Origin: Streptomyces rimosus subsp. rimosus
Lineage (GTDB): Bacteria > Actinomycetota > Actinomycetes > Streptomycetales > Streptomycetaceae
DNA: 64,000 bases
Direction: 5' to 3'
Assembly (NCBI RefSeq): GCF_000720725.1
Contig: NZ_JOCQ01000001.1
Span: 124,001 to 188,000 of the forward strand
In this document: positions 49,302 through 58,814 of the stretch, in pieces
Position numbering within the stretch: position 1 is the stretch's first letter
Layout: each line of letters opens with the position of its first letter
Translations under genes and position numbers: made by a program
The notes under the pieces: model-generated
Database searches by the model: none
Told to the model about the DNA's origin: nothing
Seen by the model: only the letters and a program-made list of their open reading frames with translations

Positions 49302-51015
49302 TCTCTCCCGCGCCGCCTACAACGATCTGTACGGCCCGACGGTGGGCGACCGGGTACGGCTGGCCGACACCGACCTCCTCGTGGAGATCACCGAGGACCG
49401 GGCGGGCGGCCCGGGCCACGCCGGTGACGAGGCGGTCTTCGGCGGCGGCAAGGTGATCCGCGAATCGATGGGCCAGTCCCGCGCCACCCGTGCCGAGGGC
49501 GCGCCGGACACCGTCATCACCGGCGCGGTCGTTCTGGACCACTGGGGCGTCGTCAAGGCCGACGTCGGTATCCGGGACGGGCGGATCGCCGCGATCGGCA
49601 AGGCCGGCAATCCCGACACCATGGACGGCGTCCACCCCGACCTGGTGATCGGTCCGGAGACCGAGATCATCGCGGGCAACGGCAAGATCCTCACCGCCGG
49701 CGCCATCGACACCCATGTGCACTTCATCTGCCCCCAGCAGGTGGACGAGGCGCTGGCCTCCGGCGTGACCACCCTGGTCGGCGGCGGTACGGGCCCGGCC
49801 GAGGGCAGCAAGGCCACCACCATCACGCCCGGCGCCTGGCACGTGTCCCGGATGTTCGCCTCGATGGACGGGCTGCCCGTCAACGTGGGCCTGCTGGGCA
49901 AGGGCAACACCATGTCCGCCGCCTCGATGCGCGACCAGCTGCGCGCGGGCGTTCTCGGCTTCAAGATCCACGAGGACTGGGGCGCCACCCCCGCCGTGCT
50001 CGACGCGTGCCTGCGCGTCTGCGAGGAGAGCGGCGCGCAACTGGCCATCCACACCGACACGCTGAACGAGGCGGGCTTCCTCCAGGACACCCTGGCCGCC
50101 ATCGCGGGCCGCGGCATCCACGCATACCACGTCGAGGGCGCCGGCGGCGGCCACGCGCCCGACATGATCGCCATGGTGTCCGAGCCGAATGTGCTGCCCG
50201 CCTCGACCAACCCGACGCGCCCGCACACCGTCAACACCGTCGAGGAACACCTCGACATGCTGATGGTCTGCCACCATCTCAACCCCGCCGTGCCGGAAGA
50301 TCTCGCCTTCGCCGAGTCCCGCATCCGGCCCTCCACCATCGCGGCCGAGGACATCCTGCACGACCTCGGCGCCATCTCGATCATGTCCTCGGACGCCCAG
50401 GCCATGGGCCGCATCGGCGAGGTGGTGCTGCGTACGTGGCAGACCGCGCACGTGATGAAGAAGCGGCGCGGCGCGCTGCCCGGCGACCTGCTCGCGGACA
50501 ACGAGCGCGCCCGTCGCTACGTCGCCAAATACACCATCAACCCCGCCATCGCGCAGGGCATCGACGACGAGGTCGGCTCGGTGGAGGAAGGGAAGCTGGC
50601 CGACCTGGTGCTGTGGGACCCGGCGTTCTTCGGCGTCAAGCCGCAGCTCGTCATCAAGGGCGGGCAGATCGCGTACGCGCAGATGGGCGACGCCAACGCC
50701 TCCATCCCCACGCCGCAGCCCGTGCTGCCCCGCCCGATGTTCGGCGCCATCGGGCAGGCGCCGGGCCGCAACTCGGTCAACTTCGTCTCCCAGCAGGCCG
50801 TCGAGGACGGGCTGCCGGACTGCCTCGGGCTCACCAAGCCCTTCCGGGCCATCCGCAGCACCCGCGGCGTGACCAAGGCGGACATGCGCAACAACGACGC
50901 GCTGCCGCGGGTCCACGTCGATCCCGACACCTTCACGGTGACCATCGACGGCGACGTGGTCGAGCCCGCACCTGCCGCCGAACTGCCCATGGCGCAGCGG
51001 TACTTCCTCTTCTGA
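49294..51015 (+). CDS. ureC: Urease subunit alpha (catalytic)
   Basis: The 573-aa catalytic subunit. Nickel-site residues are intact: H141 and H143 in THVHFICP, the carbamylated lysine K224 in GFKIHEDWG, further His in AIHTDTLNE and HVEGAGGGHAP, the active-site loop VCHHLNP (H327 region) and the Asp of SSDAQAMGR. Full length for the family, so an active nickel urease is expected if assembled by UreFGD. Confidence 0.97.
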   Translation: MADLSRAAYNDLYGPTVGDRVRLADTDLLVEITEDRAGGPGHAGDEAVFGGGKVIRESMGQSRATRAEGAPDTVITGAVVLDHWGVVKADVGIRDGRIAAIGKAGNPDTMDGVHPDLVIGPETEIIAGNGKILTAGAIDTHVHFICPQQVDEALASGVTTLVGGGTGPAEGSKATTITPGAWHVSRMFASMDGLPVNVGLLGKGNTMSAASMRDQLRAGVLGFKIHEDWGATPAVLDACLRVCEESGAQLAIHTDTLNEAGFLQDTLAAIAGRGIHAYHVEGAGGGHAPDMIAMVSEPNVLPASTNPTRPHTVNTVEEHLDMLMVCHHLNPAVPEDLAFAESRIRPSTIAAEDILHDLGAISIMSSDAQAMGRIGEVVLRTWQTAHVMKKRRGALPGDLLADNERARRYVAKYTINPAIAQGIDDEVGSVEEGKLADLVLWDPAFFGVKPQLVIKGGQIAYAQMGDANASIPTPQPVLPRPMFGAIGQAPGRNSVNFVSQQAVEDGLPDCLGLTKPFRAIRSTRGVTKADMRNNDALPRVHVDPDTFTVTIDGDVVEPAPAAELPMAQRYFLF

Positions 51016-51076
51016 GCGGACGGTCGATGTGCGAGAGGCCGAAGAGGTGCACAAGGCCGAAGAAGGAGGTGCGGCG

Positions 51077-51751
51077 ATGAGCCGGGCGGCACTGCTCGTC
51101 CTGGCGGACGGCCGGTTCCCGGCGGGCGGGCACGCCCACTCCGGCGGCGCCGAGGCGGCCGTGAAGGCGGGCCGAATCCGGGACGCGGCGAGTCTGGAGG
51201 AGTTCTGCCGGGGGCGGCTGCACACCGCGGGCCTGGTCGCGGCCGCCCTGGCCGCGGCCGCGGCGGCCGGGTGCGATCCGCTGGCACTGGACGAGGCCGC
51301 CGACGCCCGTACGCCGGTGCCCGCACTGCGGCTCACGGCGCGCCGGCTCGGGCGGCAGATGATGCGCGCCGCCCGCGCCACCTGGCCCTCGGCCGAGCTG
51401 GACGCGCTGGCCGCGGCCCGGCCGCGCGGCGTCCACCAGCCCGTCGTCCTGGGCCTGGCGGCCAGGTCGGCGGGGCTCGCGCCGCTGGACGCCGCCTGTG
51501 CGGCCGCGTACGAGAACATCAGCGGCCCGGCCACCGCCGCCGTACGGCTGCTCAGCCTGGACCCCTTCGACGCGACTGCCGTGCTGGCCCGCTTGGCCGC
51601 GCCGCTCGACCAGGTCGCCGGGCAGGCCGTGGAAGCGGCGCGGCGCGTCCCGCTGGAGGGGACCGGCGCGCTGCCCGCGGCGTCCGCGCCGCTGCTGGAC
51701 ATCACCGCCGAGCAGCACGCGGCCTGGCCGGTACGGCTGTTCGCGTCGTGA
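51077..51751 (+). CDS. ureF: Urease accessory protein UreF
   Basis: A 224-aa helical accessory protein that acts with UreD and UreG to insert nickel. MSRAALLVLADGRFPAGGHAHSGGAEAAV is the typical start, with the SGP-like motif YENISGPATAAVRLL later. I start at the ATG at 51077, preceded by GAAGGAGG; upstream in-frame ATG at 51029 adds a charged lead without a ribosome site. Confidence 0.92.
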   Translation: MSRAALLVLADGRFPAGGHAHSGGAEAAVKAGRIRDAASLEEFCRGRLHTAGLVAAALAAAAAAGCDPLALDEAADARTPVPALRLTARRLGRQMMRAARATWPSAELDALAAARPRGVHQPVVLGLAARSAGLAPLDAACAAAYENISGPATAAVRLLSLDPFDATAVLARLAAPLDQVAGQAVEAARRVPLEGTGALPAASAPLLDITAEQHAAWPVRLFAS

Positions 51752-51907
51752 GCACCGGCCCCCGCCCCGCCTTACGGGCCGTACCCGGCCACCCGGCGCG
51801 TCCGCCGCCCGCGTCCGCCTTCCGCCCCACGCGCCCGCCGCCCGCACTCGCATTCCGAACGGCGCCGTTTCCCCCCACCCAGCCCCCGACACGACCACGG
51901 AGCAGTC

Positions 51908-52605
<698 letters not shown>

Positions 52606-52609
<4 letters not shown>

Positions 52610-53442
52610 CCCTCGCGCCTCCCGAACGGGTCCGGCCTCCGGCCCCCGGACCGCTGCCGACGCCCGGTGGCGGCCCGGTGCCGCACGGTCTGCGCGCCAC
52701 GGCCCGTATCACCGCACGGGCCGACGCGAACGGCATGACCGGCCTGCCCGTCCTGGACGGCGAGGGCCCGATCGCGCTGCGCCGCGTCCGCTCGTACGGA
52801 ACGCAGGCCGGGGTATGCGTCGTCGGTGCCATGAGCGCGCCGCTCGGCGGCGACCGGCTGCGCATCGAGGTGATCGCCGAGGACGGCGCAGGCCTGCGCG
52901 TCACGGCGGCCGCGGCGACCGTCGCGCTGCCGGGGCGTGTCCCCGGGCACGCCACGTACGACGTGGAGCTGACCGTGGGCGAGGGCGCCCGGCTGGAATG
53001 GCTCCCCGAACCGCTCATCTCCGCCGAGGGCAGCGATCTGCGGATGACGACGACCGTCCGTCTCGCGCCCACCGCGCGCCTGGTCCTGCGCGAGGAGCAG
53101 GTGCTGGGGCGCAGCGGCGAGCGGCCGGGGCGGCTGCGCAGCCGCCTCACAGTCCACCGCGCCGGGCGCACGCTGCTCGACCAGGACACGGCGTACGGGC
53201 CGGGCGCCCCGGGCTGGGACACCGGCGCGGTGCTCGGCGGCCACCGCGCCGTCGGCCAACTGCTCATCGTGGACCCGGAGTTCGAGGACCAGCCCGCCCA
53301 AGTCCGGGTGCTGGGATCGGGGCCGGGCGAGGGCCAGGGTGTGCGCGCCCCGCTCGCCGGGCCCGCCGCGCTGACCACCGCCGTCGCCCCGGACGCGCTC
53401 CGGGTGCGGCGCCTGCTGGAGGCGGGGGCCGTCCCGGAGTAA
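52606..53442 (+). CDS. ureD: Urease accessory protein UreD
   Basis: A 278-aa UreD/UreH scaffold protein that binds apo-urease. Family landmarks are MSAPLGGDRLRIEV, TYDVELTVGEGARLEWLPEPLI (the conserved WLPEP) and TRLAP-like segments, ending in a Leu-Arg-rich helix. The first 35 residues are Pro-rich. ATG overlaps the ureG stop (ATGA at 52606-52609). Last gene of the operon, ending seven bases before the convergent TetR stop. Confidence 0.94.
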
Positions 53443-53449
53443 GGGGCGG

Positions 53450-54076
53450 TCAGTCGCCGGCCGCCCGGGACGCGTTCCGGGCGGGGCGGTGCCGGTCCAC
53501 GATCCCCTCGATGATGCGCATCAGCCGGTCCCCGGCCTGATCGATACTGCCGTTCTGTGTGCTGACCTGCGCGCCTTCGAGGACGAACGTGATCTCGGCC
53601 GCGGTCTGTCCGGGGTCGGGCAGTCCGGCCCCGGCGCACATGCCGACCAGCCTGCGGGTCTGGCGGGCCTTGTGCTCCTCGATCACCTGGCGCGCGGGGT
53701 GGGAGCGGTCGGGCAGTTCGGCGAGGGAGTTGATGAACGGGCAGCCCCGGTACGAGATCGCCGGCAGCCCCTCGGCGATGAAGCGGGCCAGCGCCAGGAT
53801 CTGCTCCCGCGGCCGGTCGGGGTGTTCGGCCTCGGCCCGGTCGAAGGCCGCCTGATAGTCGGCGGCGACGATCCGCAGCCACTCGGCGACCAGCGCGTCC
53901 TTGGTCTCGAAGTGCCGGTAGATCGCCATTTTGGTGGTCCCGGCCCGCTCGGCGATCGCCTGGACGCCCACCCGCTGGATGCCCTCGCTCTGGAAGAGCT
54001 CTTCCGCCGCGTCGAGGATGCGCTCGCGGGGCGGCAGCTTCGCCACCCTGCCCGGCCTGCTGACGGTCGATGCCAT
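53450..54076 (-). CDS. TetR-family repressor
   Basis: A 208-aa TetR regulator. Helix-turn-helix: GVQAIAERAGTTKMAIYRHFETKDALVAEWL (about 37-67), after a basic lead. It is divergent from the amidase gene at 54225 with an 18-bp perfect palindrome in between, so it should repress that amidase and itself. The C-terminal domain includes a Cys in SYRGCPFIN, as in several streptomycete members; ligand unknown. Confidence 0.88.
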   Translation of the reverse strand: MASTVSRPGRVAKLPPRERILDAAEELFQSEGIQRVGVQAIAERAGTTKMAIYRHFETKDALVAEWLRIVAADYQAAFDRAEAEHPDRPREQILALARFIAEGLPAISYRGCPFINSLAELPDRSHPARQVIEEHKARQTRRLVGMCAGAGLPDPGQTAAEITFVLEGAQVSTQNGSIDQAGDRLMRIIEGIVDRHRPARNASRAAGD

Positions 54077-54165
54077 GACTTCCGCTCCGTGACGTCCGTA
54101 TCCGGTCCGAGGGTGGTCCGTTGTGGGGCCTCTCTTCCGCTGTTACGGTACCAGTCCGTCCCTTG

Positions 54166-54183
54166 CGATACCGATCGGTATCG
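54166..54183. promoter_or_regulatory. 18-bp perfect palindromic TetR operator
   Basis: CGATACCGATCGGTATCG is an exact palindrome lying between the TetR start (54076) and the amidase start (54225). A half-site repeat CATCGGTATCG occurs 10 bp downstream (54193-54203), suggesting a second weaker site close to the amidase start. Confidence 0.8.
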
Positions 54184-54224
54184 TTAGAGACTCATCGGTA
54201 TCGTTCGTCTTGCCGGGAGTGACA

Positions 54225-55676
54225 GTGAAGGTTTCCGAATACGTGGGCTTCGACGCGGTCGGGCTGGCGGAGCTGGTGGCCGGGGGAGAGGTGGCCCCGG
54301 CCGAAGTGGAGGCAGCCGCACGTGAGGCCGTGCAGGCGGTCGATCCGCGGATCAACGCCGTCGTGGAGACCTGGCCGGCCGACGACCGGCCCGCCCCCGG
54401 CAGCGCCCCGCTGGCCGGGGTGCCTTTCCTGCTCAAGGACATCGGGGTCACCATGGCCGGGCGGCGCACGGAGCTGGGCAGCCGCCTCGCGGCAGGCAAT
54501 GTCGCCAGCGCCGACTCTTTTCTGATGCGGCGCTTCCGCCGCGCCGGCCTGGTGACGTTCGGGCGTACCGCGACACCGGAGATGGCGTACAGCAACACGA
54601 CGGAACCGGTGCTGTACGGCGCGACCCGCAACCCGTGGGACCTCACGCGCAGCGCGGGCGGATCCAGCGGGGGCGCGGGCGCGGCGGTCGCCGCAGGGGT
54701 CGTACCGATCGCCCACGCCACCGACGCCGCCGGATCGATCCGCATACCCGCCGCCTACAACGGCCTCTTCGGGCTCAAGCCCACCCGCGGCCGGGTCTCC
54801 GCAGGGCCCGCCTTCGACGAGGTCTTCAACGGCCTGGCCGTACAGGGCAGCATCAGCCGCACCGTACGCGACAGTGCGGTGCTGCTCGACCTGATCAGCG
54901 GCCCGGAAGCGGGCGACCCCTACGTCGCCCCGGAGCCGTCCCGGCCCTACGCGGAGGAAGTCACCCGCCACCCCGGCTCGCTGCGCATCGGTGTCCTCGC
55001 CCAGGCGTGGGGCGGGCACCGCACCACCGCACCGGTGGCCGACGCGCTCTCCCGCACCGTGCGGCTGCTGGCATCCCTCGGCCACCAGGTGGAGGAGGCC
55101 GAGGTCGAACTCGGGGTCGACTGGGAGGAGTTCCTGCTGTCCAGCGCACACCAGTGGACGGTGAACCTCGCGGCCTCCATCGACGAACTGGCCGCCGCCT
55201 TCGGCCGGCCCATCGACTCCTCGACCCTCGAACCGCCCATCCTCGCCGGCTACCACTACGGGCAGCGGGTCAGCGGCGCGCAGTTCGTCACCGCCCTCGC
55301 GATGCGCAACCGGGTCGCCCGCAGCCTGGCACGCTCCTTCGACGCCTACGACGTGCTGCTCACCCCGACCCTGCCGGAGCTGCCCGTGCCCCTGGGCACC
55401 CATGCCGAAGGCGTCGAAGCCCTGGACGGCCTGGGCTGGCTCCGCCGCCTCTTCGACATCTCGCCGTTCACCGCGGCGTTCAATGTGGCGGGAACCCCTG
55501 CCATGTCCGTACCGGTGACGGCCGACGCCGGGACGGGGCTCCCGGTGGGCATGCAGTTCGCCGCCGGTTACGGGCTCGAAGGCCGGCTCTTCCGCCTCGC
55601 CGGACAGCTTGAACAGGCAAGTCCGTGGTCGGGCCGGACCCCCGCGGTGTGGGCAGGGGACCGCCCCGGACACTGA
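54225..55676 (+). CDS. Amidase (amidase-signature family)
   Basis: A 483-aa amidase-signature enzyme hydrolysing C-N bonds. The Ser-cisSer-Lys triad is visible: Lys in VPFLLKDIGVTMAG, cis-Ser in SAGGSSGGAGAAVAAG and the nucleophile in DAAGSIRIPAAYNGLFGLKP (AGSIR instead of the more usual GGSIR). Length matches single-domain amidases. I start at the GTG at 54225, five bases after GGGAG; a second GTG at 54219 overlaps that site. Controlled by the divergent TetR. Not a GatA, as no gatB or gatC is near. Confidence 0.9.
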   Translation: MKVSEYVGFDAVGLAELVAGGEVAPAEVEAAAREAVQAVDPRINAVVETWPADDRPAPGSAPLAGVPFLLKDIGVTMAGRRTELGSRLAAGNVASADSFLMRRFRRAGLVTFGRTATPEMAYSNTTEPVLYGATRNPWDLTRSAGGSSGGAGAAVAAGVVPIAHATDAAGSIRIPAAYNGLFGLKPTRGRVSAGPAFDEVFNGLAVQGSISRTVRDSAVLLDLISGPEAGDPYVAPEPSRPYAEEVTRHPGSLRIGVLAQAWGGHRTTAPVADALSRTVRLLASLGHQVEEAEVELGVDWEEFLLSSAHQWTVNLAASIDELAAAFGRPIDSSTLEPPILAGYHYGQRVSGAQFVTALAMRNRVARSLARSFDAYDVLLTPTLPELPVPLGTHAEGVEALDGLGWLRRLFDISPFTAAFNVAGTPAMSVPVTADAGTGLPVGMQFAAGYGLEGRLFRLAGQLEQASPWSGRTPAVWAGDRPGH

Positions 55677-55716
55677 GTGCCCCGTCCCGCGTCGGGCGGC
55701 GCCCCCGAACGCGAGA

Positions 55717-55748
55717 CGGCGCCGCTCCTGGGGGAAAGAGCGGCGCCG
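55717..55748. terminator. Bidirectional terminator
   Basis: Perfect 11-bp arms CGGCGCCGCTC (55717-55727) and GAGCGGCGCCG (55738-55748) between the converging amidase (stop 55676) and NRPS (stop 55839) genes. Confidence 0.82.
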
Positions 55749-55838
55749 CGTACAGCAAGACGGCTGTCGGGTGGAATCGGTGCCGTCCAGTGGCGGGCAA
55801 TTCACGGAAATCCGGAATCGCCCGCCGACCCTCGCCCG

Positions 55839-58814
55839 TCAGTCCTCCAGCATCGCCGCCAGTACCGACCGCCAGTCCTCGCCCGGACGCCCCGCCAGTT
55901 CGGCGGCGAGCGCGGGGGCGGGGCGGTAGCGGCGGCGGTGGTGCAGGAGGAAGTCCGGTCCGGACGCCTGGTGCTGATCGCTCGCGGGGCCCGCGTGCGT
56001 GGCGTGGATCTCGCTGGAGCTGCCGAGCAGCCGGATCAGCTCGGCGGCGAAGTCCCGCCAGTCGACGTGGCCGCCGACCGTGTTCACGACACCGCCGGAC
56101 GGCCGTTCCACGCAGCTGACCAGCGCGCGGGCCAGCGCCGCACCGTGCACCCAGGGCGCGCCGTACCAGCCGCGCTCCCGCGCGGGCAGTTCGATCGGCT
56201 CACCGCCGCGCGCCGCCTGGAAGAACTGCCCGGTCGAACCCCAGCGCAGCTGGTCGCGCAGCCGGGCGTGCGGCCCCCACACGATCGGCACCCGCGCGAC
56301 GGTGGCCCCGCCCCGCCCGCCGCTCCCGGCAGCTTCCAGCAGCATCCGCTCGCAGTCGAGCTTGGCCCGCCCGTACGCGGTGAACGGGCCCGCCGGCGGG
56401 GTCTCCTCCGTCACGTCGGTGACCGGCGGCTGCCCATACGCGTCCACGCTGCTGACGAAGACGAAGGCGCCCCGCCGCCAGCCGTCCAGCACCGCCCGCA
56501 TCGCCGCGAGGTCCACCTCGGGAGAGGTGAAGGTGCAGGCGGCATGGATCACCGCGTCCGCGTCGGCCGCCGCCGCCCGCAGACTGTCCGGATCGCTCAG
56601 GTCCCCTTCGGCCACCTCGATTCCGTCGGCCGCCAGGAGGTGCGCCGACTCGGGCCGCGCCAGGGCCCGTACGGGAATGCCGCGCGCCGTCAGCTCCCGC
56701 AGCACGAACGAGCCCACGCCGCCGGTGGCACCGGTGACCAGGACCGTTCCGGTGCGGGCCGCCGCGGGCCGGGAGCCGCCGTGCGCCGGAGCCGTCGGCC
56801 GGGCCGCTGTCCGGACGGCGTCCAGCGCCGCCGCGCGTTCCCGGTCCCGTCCGTCCAGCAGGGCGGCGATCGCCCGCGGGCTGCGGTGCTCCATCACGTC
56901 GAGGCCGGTCAGCGGCAGGCCCAGCCGTTCGCGCAGCCGGTCGGCCAGCTGCACCGCCAGCAGCGAATGCCCGCCGAGCAGGAAGAAGTCCGCGTCCGGA
57001 GCGGGCCGTCGGCCCAGCAGTTCGGCGAACGCCTCCAGTACGGCCTGCTCGCGTGCTCCGCCGGTACCAGCGCCAGTATCGGAGTCGGCACCGCCTTCGG
57101 CACCGGCACGCGAAGGCGTGGCCGCCGCCGGCGCACCCGGCAGCCGGCCGTGGTCCACCGCGCCGTCGGCCGTACGCGGCAGCGCGTCCAGCACCGTCAC
57201 CGCGGCCGGTACCAGCTCCGGCGCCAGCCGCGAACGCAGCGCGGCCCGCAGGCCCATCGGTTCGAGCGTGCCCACACCACTCGGCACGACGTACGCGAGC
57301 GGCCGTCCGCCGTCGATCTTTAGCAGGACGGACTCCGCCACCTCCGGCCGTTCCCCGAGGAACAGCTCGGCCGGGTGGACCGCTTGAGTACCGGCCCCGG
57401 GCTGCGGGTGGGCCAGCGGGTGGCCCGGGTTCGCGGCCACCGCCGCCAGCAGGTCCGCGAAGCCGCGCAGCAGCTGCCGGGCCGTCGGCTCGTCCAGCCG
57501 CGCCCGGTCGTACTGCACCAGGCAGCGCGGTGGCCCGCCGTCGCTCCGGTCCTCCTCCACGTAGAAGCCGAGACCGAACTTGGCCGTGCCCAGATCGACC
57601 TCGACCGGTTCGCTCACCAAACCGGGCAGATCCAGGGCGACCGGCGCCCGCAGTACGTCCGCCGTGACATCCACCAGCGGGTGGCCGTCCGCCCCGCGGG
57701 CCGCCGCCCCGAGCCGCTCGACGATCAGGTCGAACGGCACATCGCGGTGCTGCTGCGCCTCCAGCAGCGCGTCCCGCACCCGGTCCAGCAGCTCGCCGAA
57801 GGCATCGGCGCCCTGCGCGTCCACCCGCACGGGCAGGGTGTTGACGCACAGGCCGACCAGGCCGCGCATGTCCGCGCGGTCGCGGTGGCTGCTGGCGCAC
57901 CCGAGCACCAGGTCCGCCGAGCCCGTCGCCGCCAGCACGGTGGCGTACGCGGCGGCCAGGACGACGGTGAACAGGGTGCTCCGGTGCTCCCGGCCCGTCG
58001 CCCGCAGTCCTTCGAGGACGGCGGGCGACAGCGGCTCGGCGAGCAGCGCCGCCTCTCCGCGCCGGGCCGCGGCGCCGGAACCGGCCGCCGGTGCGGGCAG
58101 CGGCACCGGCCGGGCGCCCGCGAGGCGCCTGAGCCAGTACTCCAGCCCGCTCTCCAGCACGTCCGTGGCCGCGTGCTCGCGGCGGGCGAAGTCCGCGTAC
58201 TGGGGCGCCGGGCCGGGCAGCGCGTCAGACAGTGCCTCGTCGCCGCCGACGGCAGCTCCGTACAGCGTGCCCAGCTCGTGCGCGGCGACCGCCAACGACC
58301 CGCCGTCGATGGCGATGTGATGCAGCGTCAGTAGTACGGTGTGGTCCTCGGCGGCATGCCGTACGACGAGGGCGCGCAGCACCGGGCCGTCCGCCAGGTC
58401 GAAGGGACGCGCCGCGGCCTCGCGCAGCAGCCCCGCCACGTCACCGTCCGCCGGAACCACCTCGACCGGTACCGGCGCCGCGTCCGTCACCTCCTGGTAC
58501 GGCTCGTCGCCGCGCTGCCCGTACCGCGTGCGCAGCACCTCGTGCCGCTGTACGAGAGCGGTCAGCGCCCGGCCCAGAGCCTGCGGGTCGAACGCCCCGC
58601 GCACCCGGGTGGCGAACGGTACGTGATACGCGGCGCCGCTGCCGCCGAGCCGGTCCATCAGCCACATCCGGCGCTGCGCGGCGGACAGCGGGGCGGGGCC
58701 GGCGGCCGGGCCGGCGGCGGGCTCGCACGCCGCGCCGTCGCGCTTCGCGGCCTGCCGCTGCCGGGCGATCCGCAGCAGCGCCGCCTCGCGTGCGGTGTCC
58801 GAAGCGGTGGTCAT
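55839..58814 (-). CDS. NRPS with condensation, adenylation stub, carrier and SDR domains
   Basis: A 991-aa assembly-line protein, probably the last station. Condensation domain about 40-475 with intact TLHHIAIDGGSL; a stub of adenylation C-terminal subdomain about 490-555 (PLAYVVPSGVG...LDALPRTADGAVDHGRLPG) with no ATP-binding core and Ala for the A10 lysine; carrier domain about 580-655 with FFLLGGHSLLAVQL; and an extended SDR domain about 685-991 with TVLVTGATGGVGSFV and a YGRAK active-site motif. It could release the peptide by reduction or modify it in place. The ATG at 58814 overlaps the upstream stop (ATGA). Confidence 0.88.
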   Translation of the reverse strand: MTTASDTAREAALLRIARQRQAAKRDGAACEPAAGPAAGPAPLSAAQRRMWLMDRLGGSGAAYHVPFATRVRGAFDPQALGRALTALVQRHEVLRTRYGQRGDEPYQEVTDAAPVPVEVVPADGDVAGLLREAAARPFDLADGPVLRALVVRHAAEDHTVLLTLHHIAIDGGSLAVAAHELGTLYGAAVGGDEALSDALPGPAPQYADFARREHAATDVLESGLEYWLRRLAGARPVPLPAPAAGSGAAARRGEAALLAEPLSPAVLEGLRATGREHRSTLFTVVLAAAYATVLAATGSADLVLGCASSHRDRADMRGLVGLCVNTLPVRVDAQGADAFGELLDRVRDALLEAQQHRDVPFDLIVERLGAAARGADGHPLVDVTADVLRAPVALDLPGLVSEPVEVDLGTAKFGLGFYVEEDRSDGGPPRCLVQYDRARLDEPTARQLLRGFADLLAAVAANPGHPLAHPQPGAGTQAVHPAELFLGERPEVAESVLLKIDGGRPLAYVVPSGVGTLEPMGLRAALRSRLAPELVPAAVTVLDALPRTADGAVDHGRLPGAPAAATPSRAGAEGGADSDTGAGTGGAREQAVLEAFAELLGRRPAPDADFFLLGGHSLLAVQLADRLRERLGLPLTGLDVMEHRSPRAIAALLDGRDRERAAALDAVRTAARPTAPAHGGSRPAAARTGTVLVTGATGGVGSFVLRELTARGIPVRALARPESAHLLAADGIEVAEGDLSDPDSLRAAAADADAVIHAACTFTSPEVDLAAMRAVLDGWRRGAFVFVSSVDAYGQPPVTDVTEETPPAGPFTAYGRAKLDCERMLLEAAGSGGRGGATVARVPIVWGPHARLRDQLRWGSTGQFFQAARGGEPIELPARERGWYGAPWVHGAALARALVSCVERPSGGVVNTVGGHVDWRDFAAELIRLLGSSSEIHATHAGPASDQHQASGPDFLLHHRRRYRPAPALAAELAGRPGEDWRSVLAAMLED

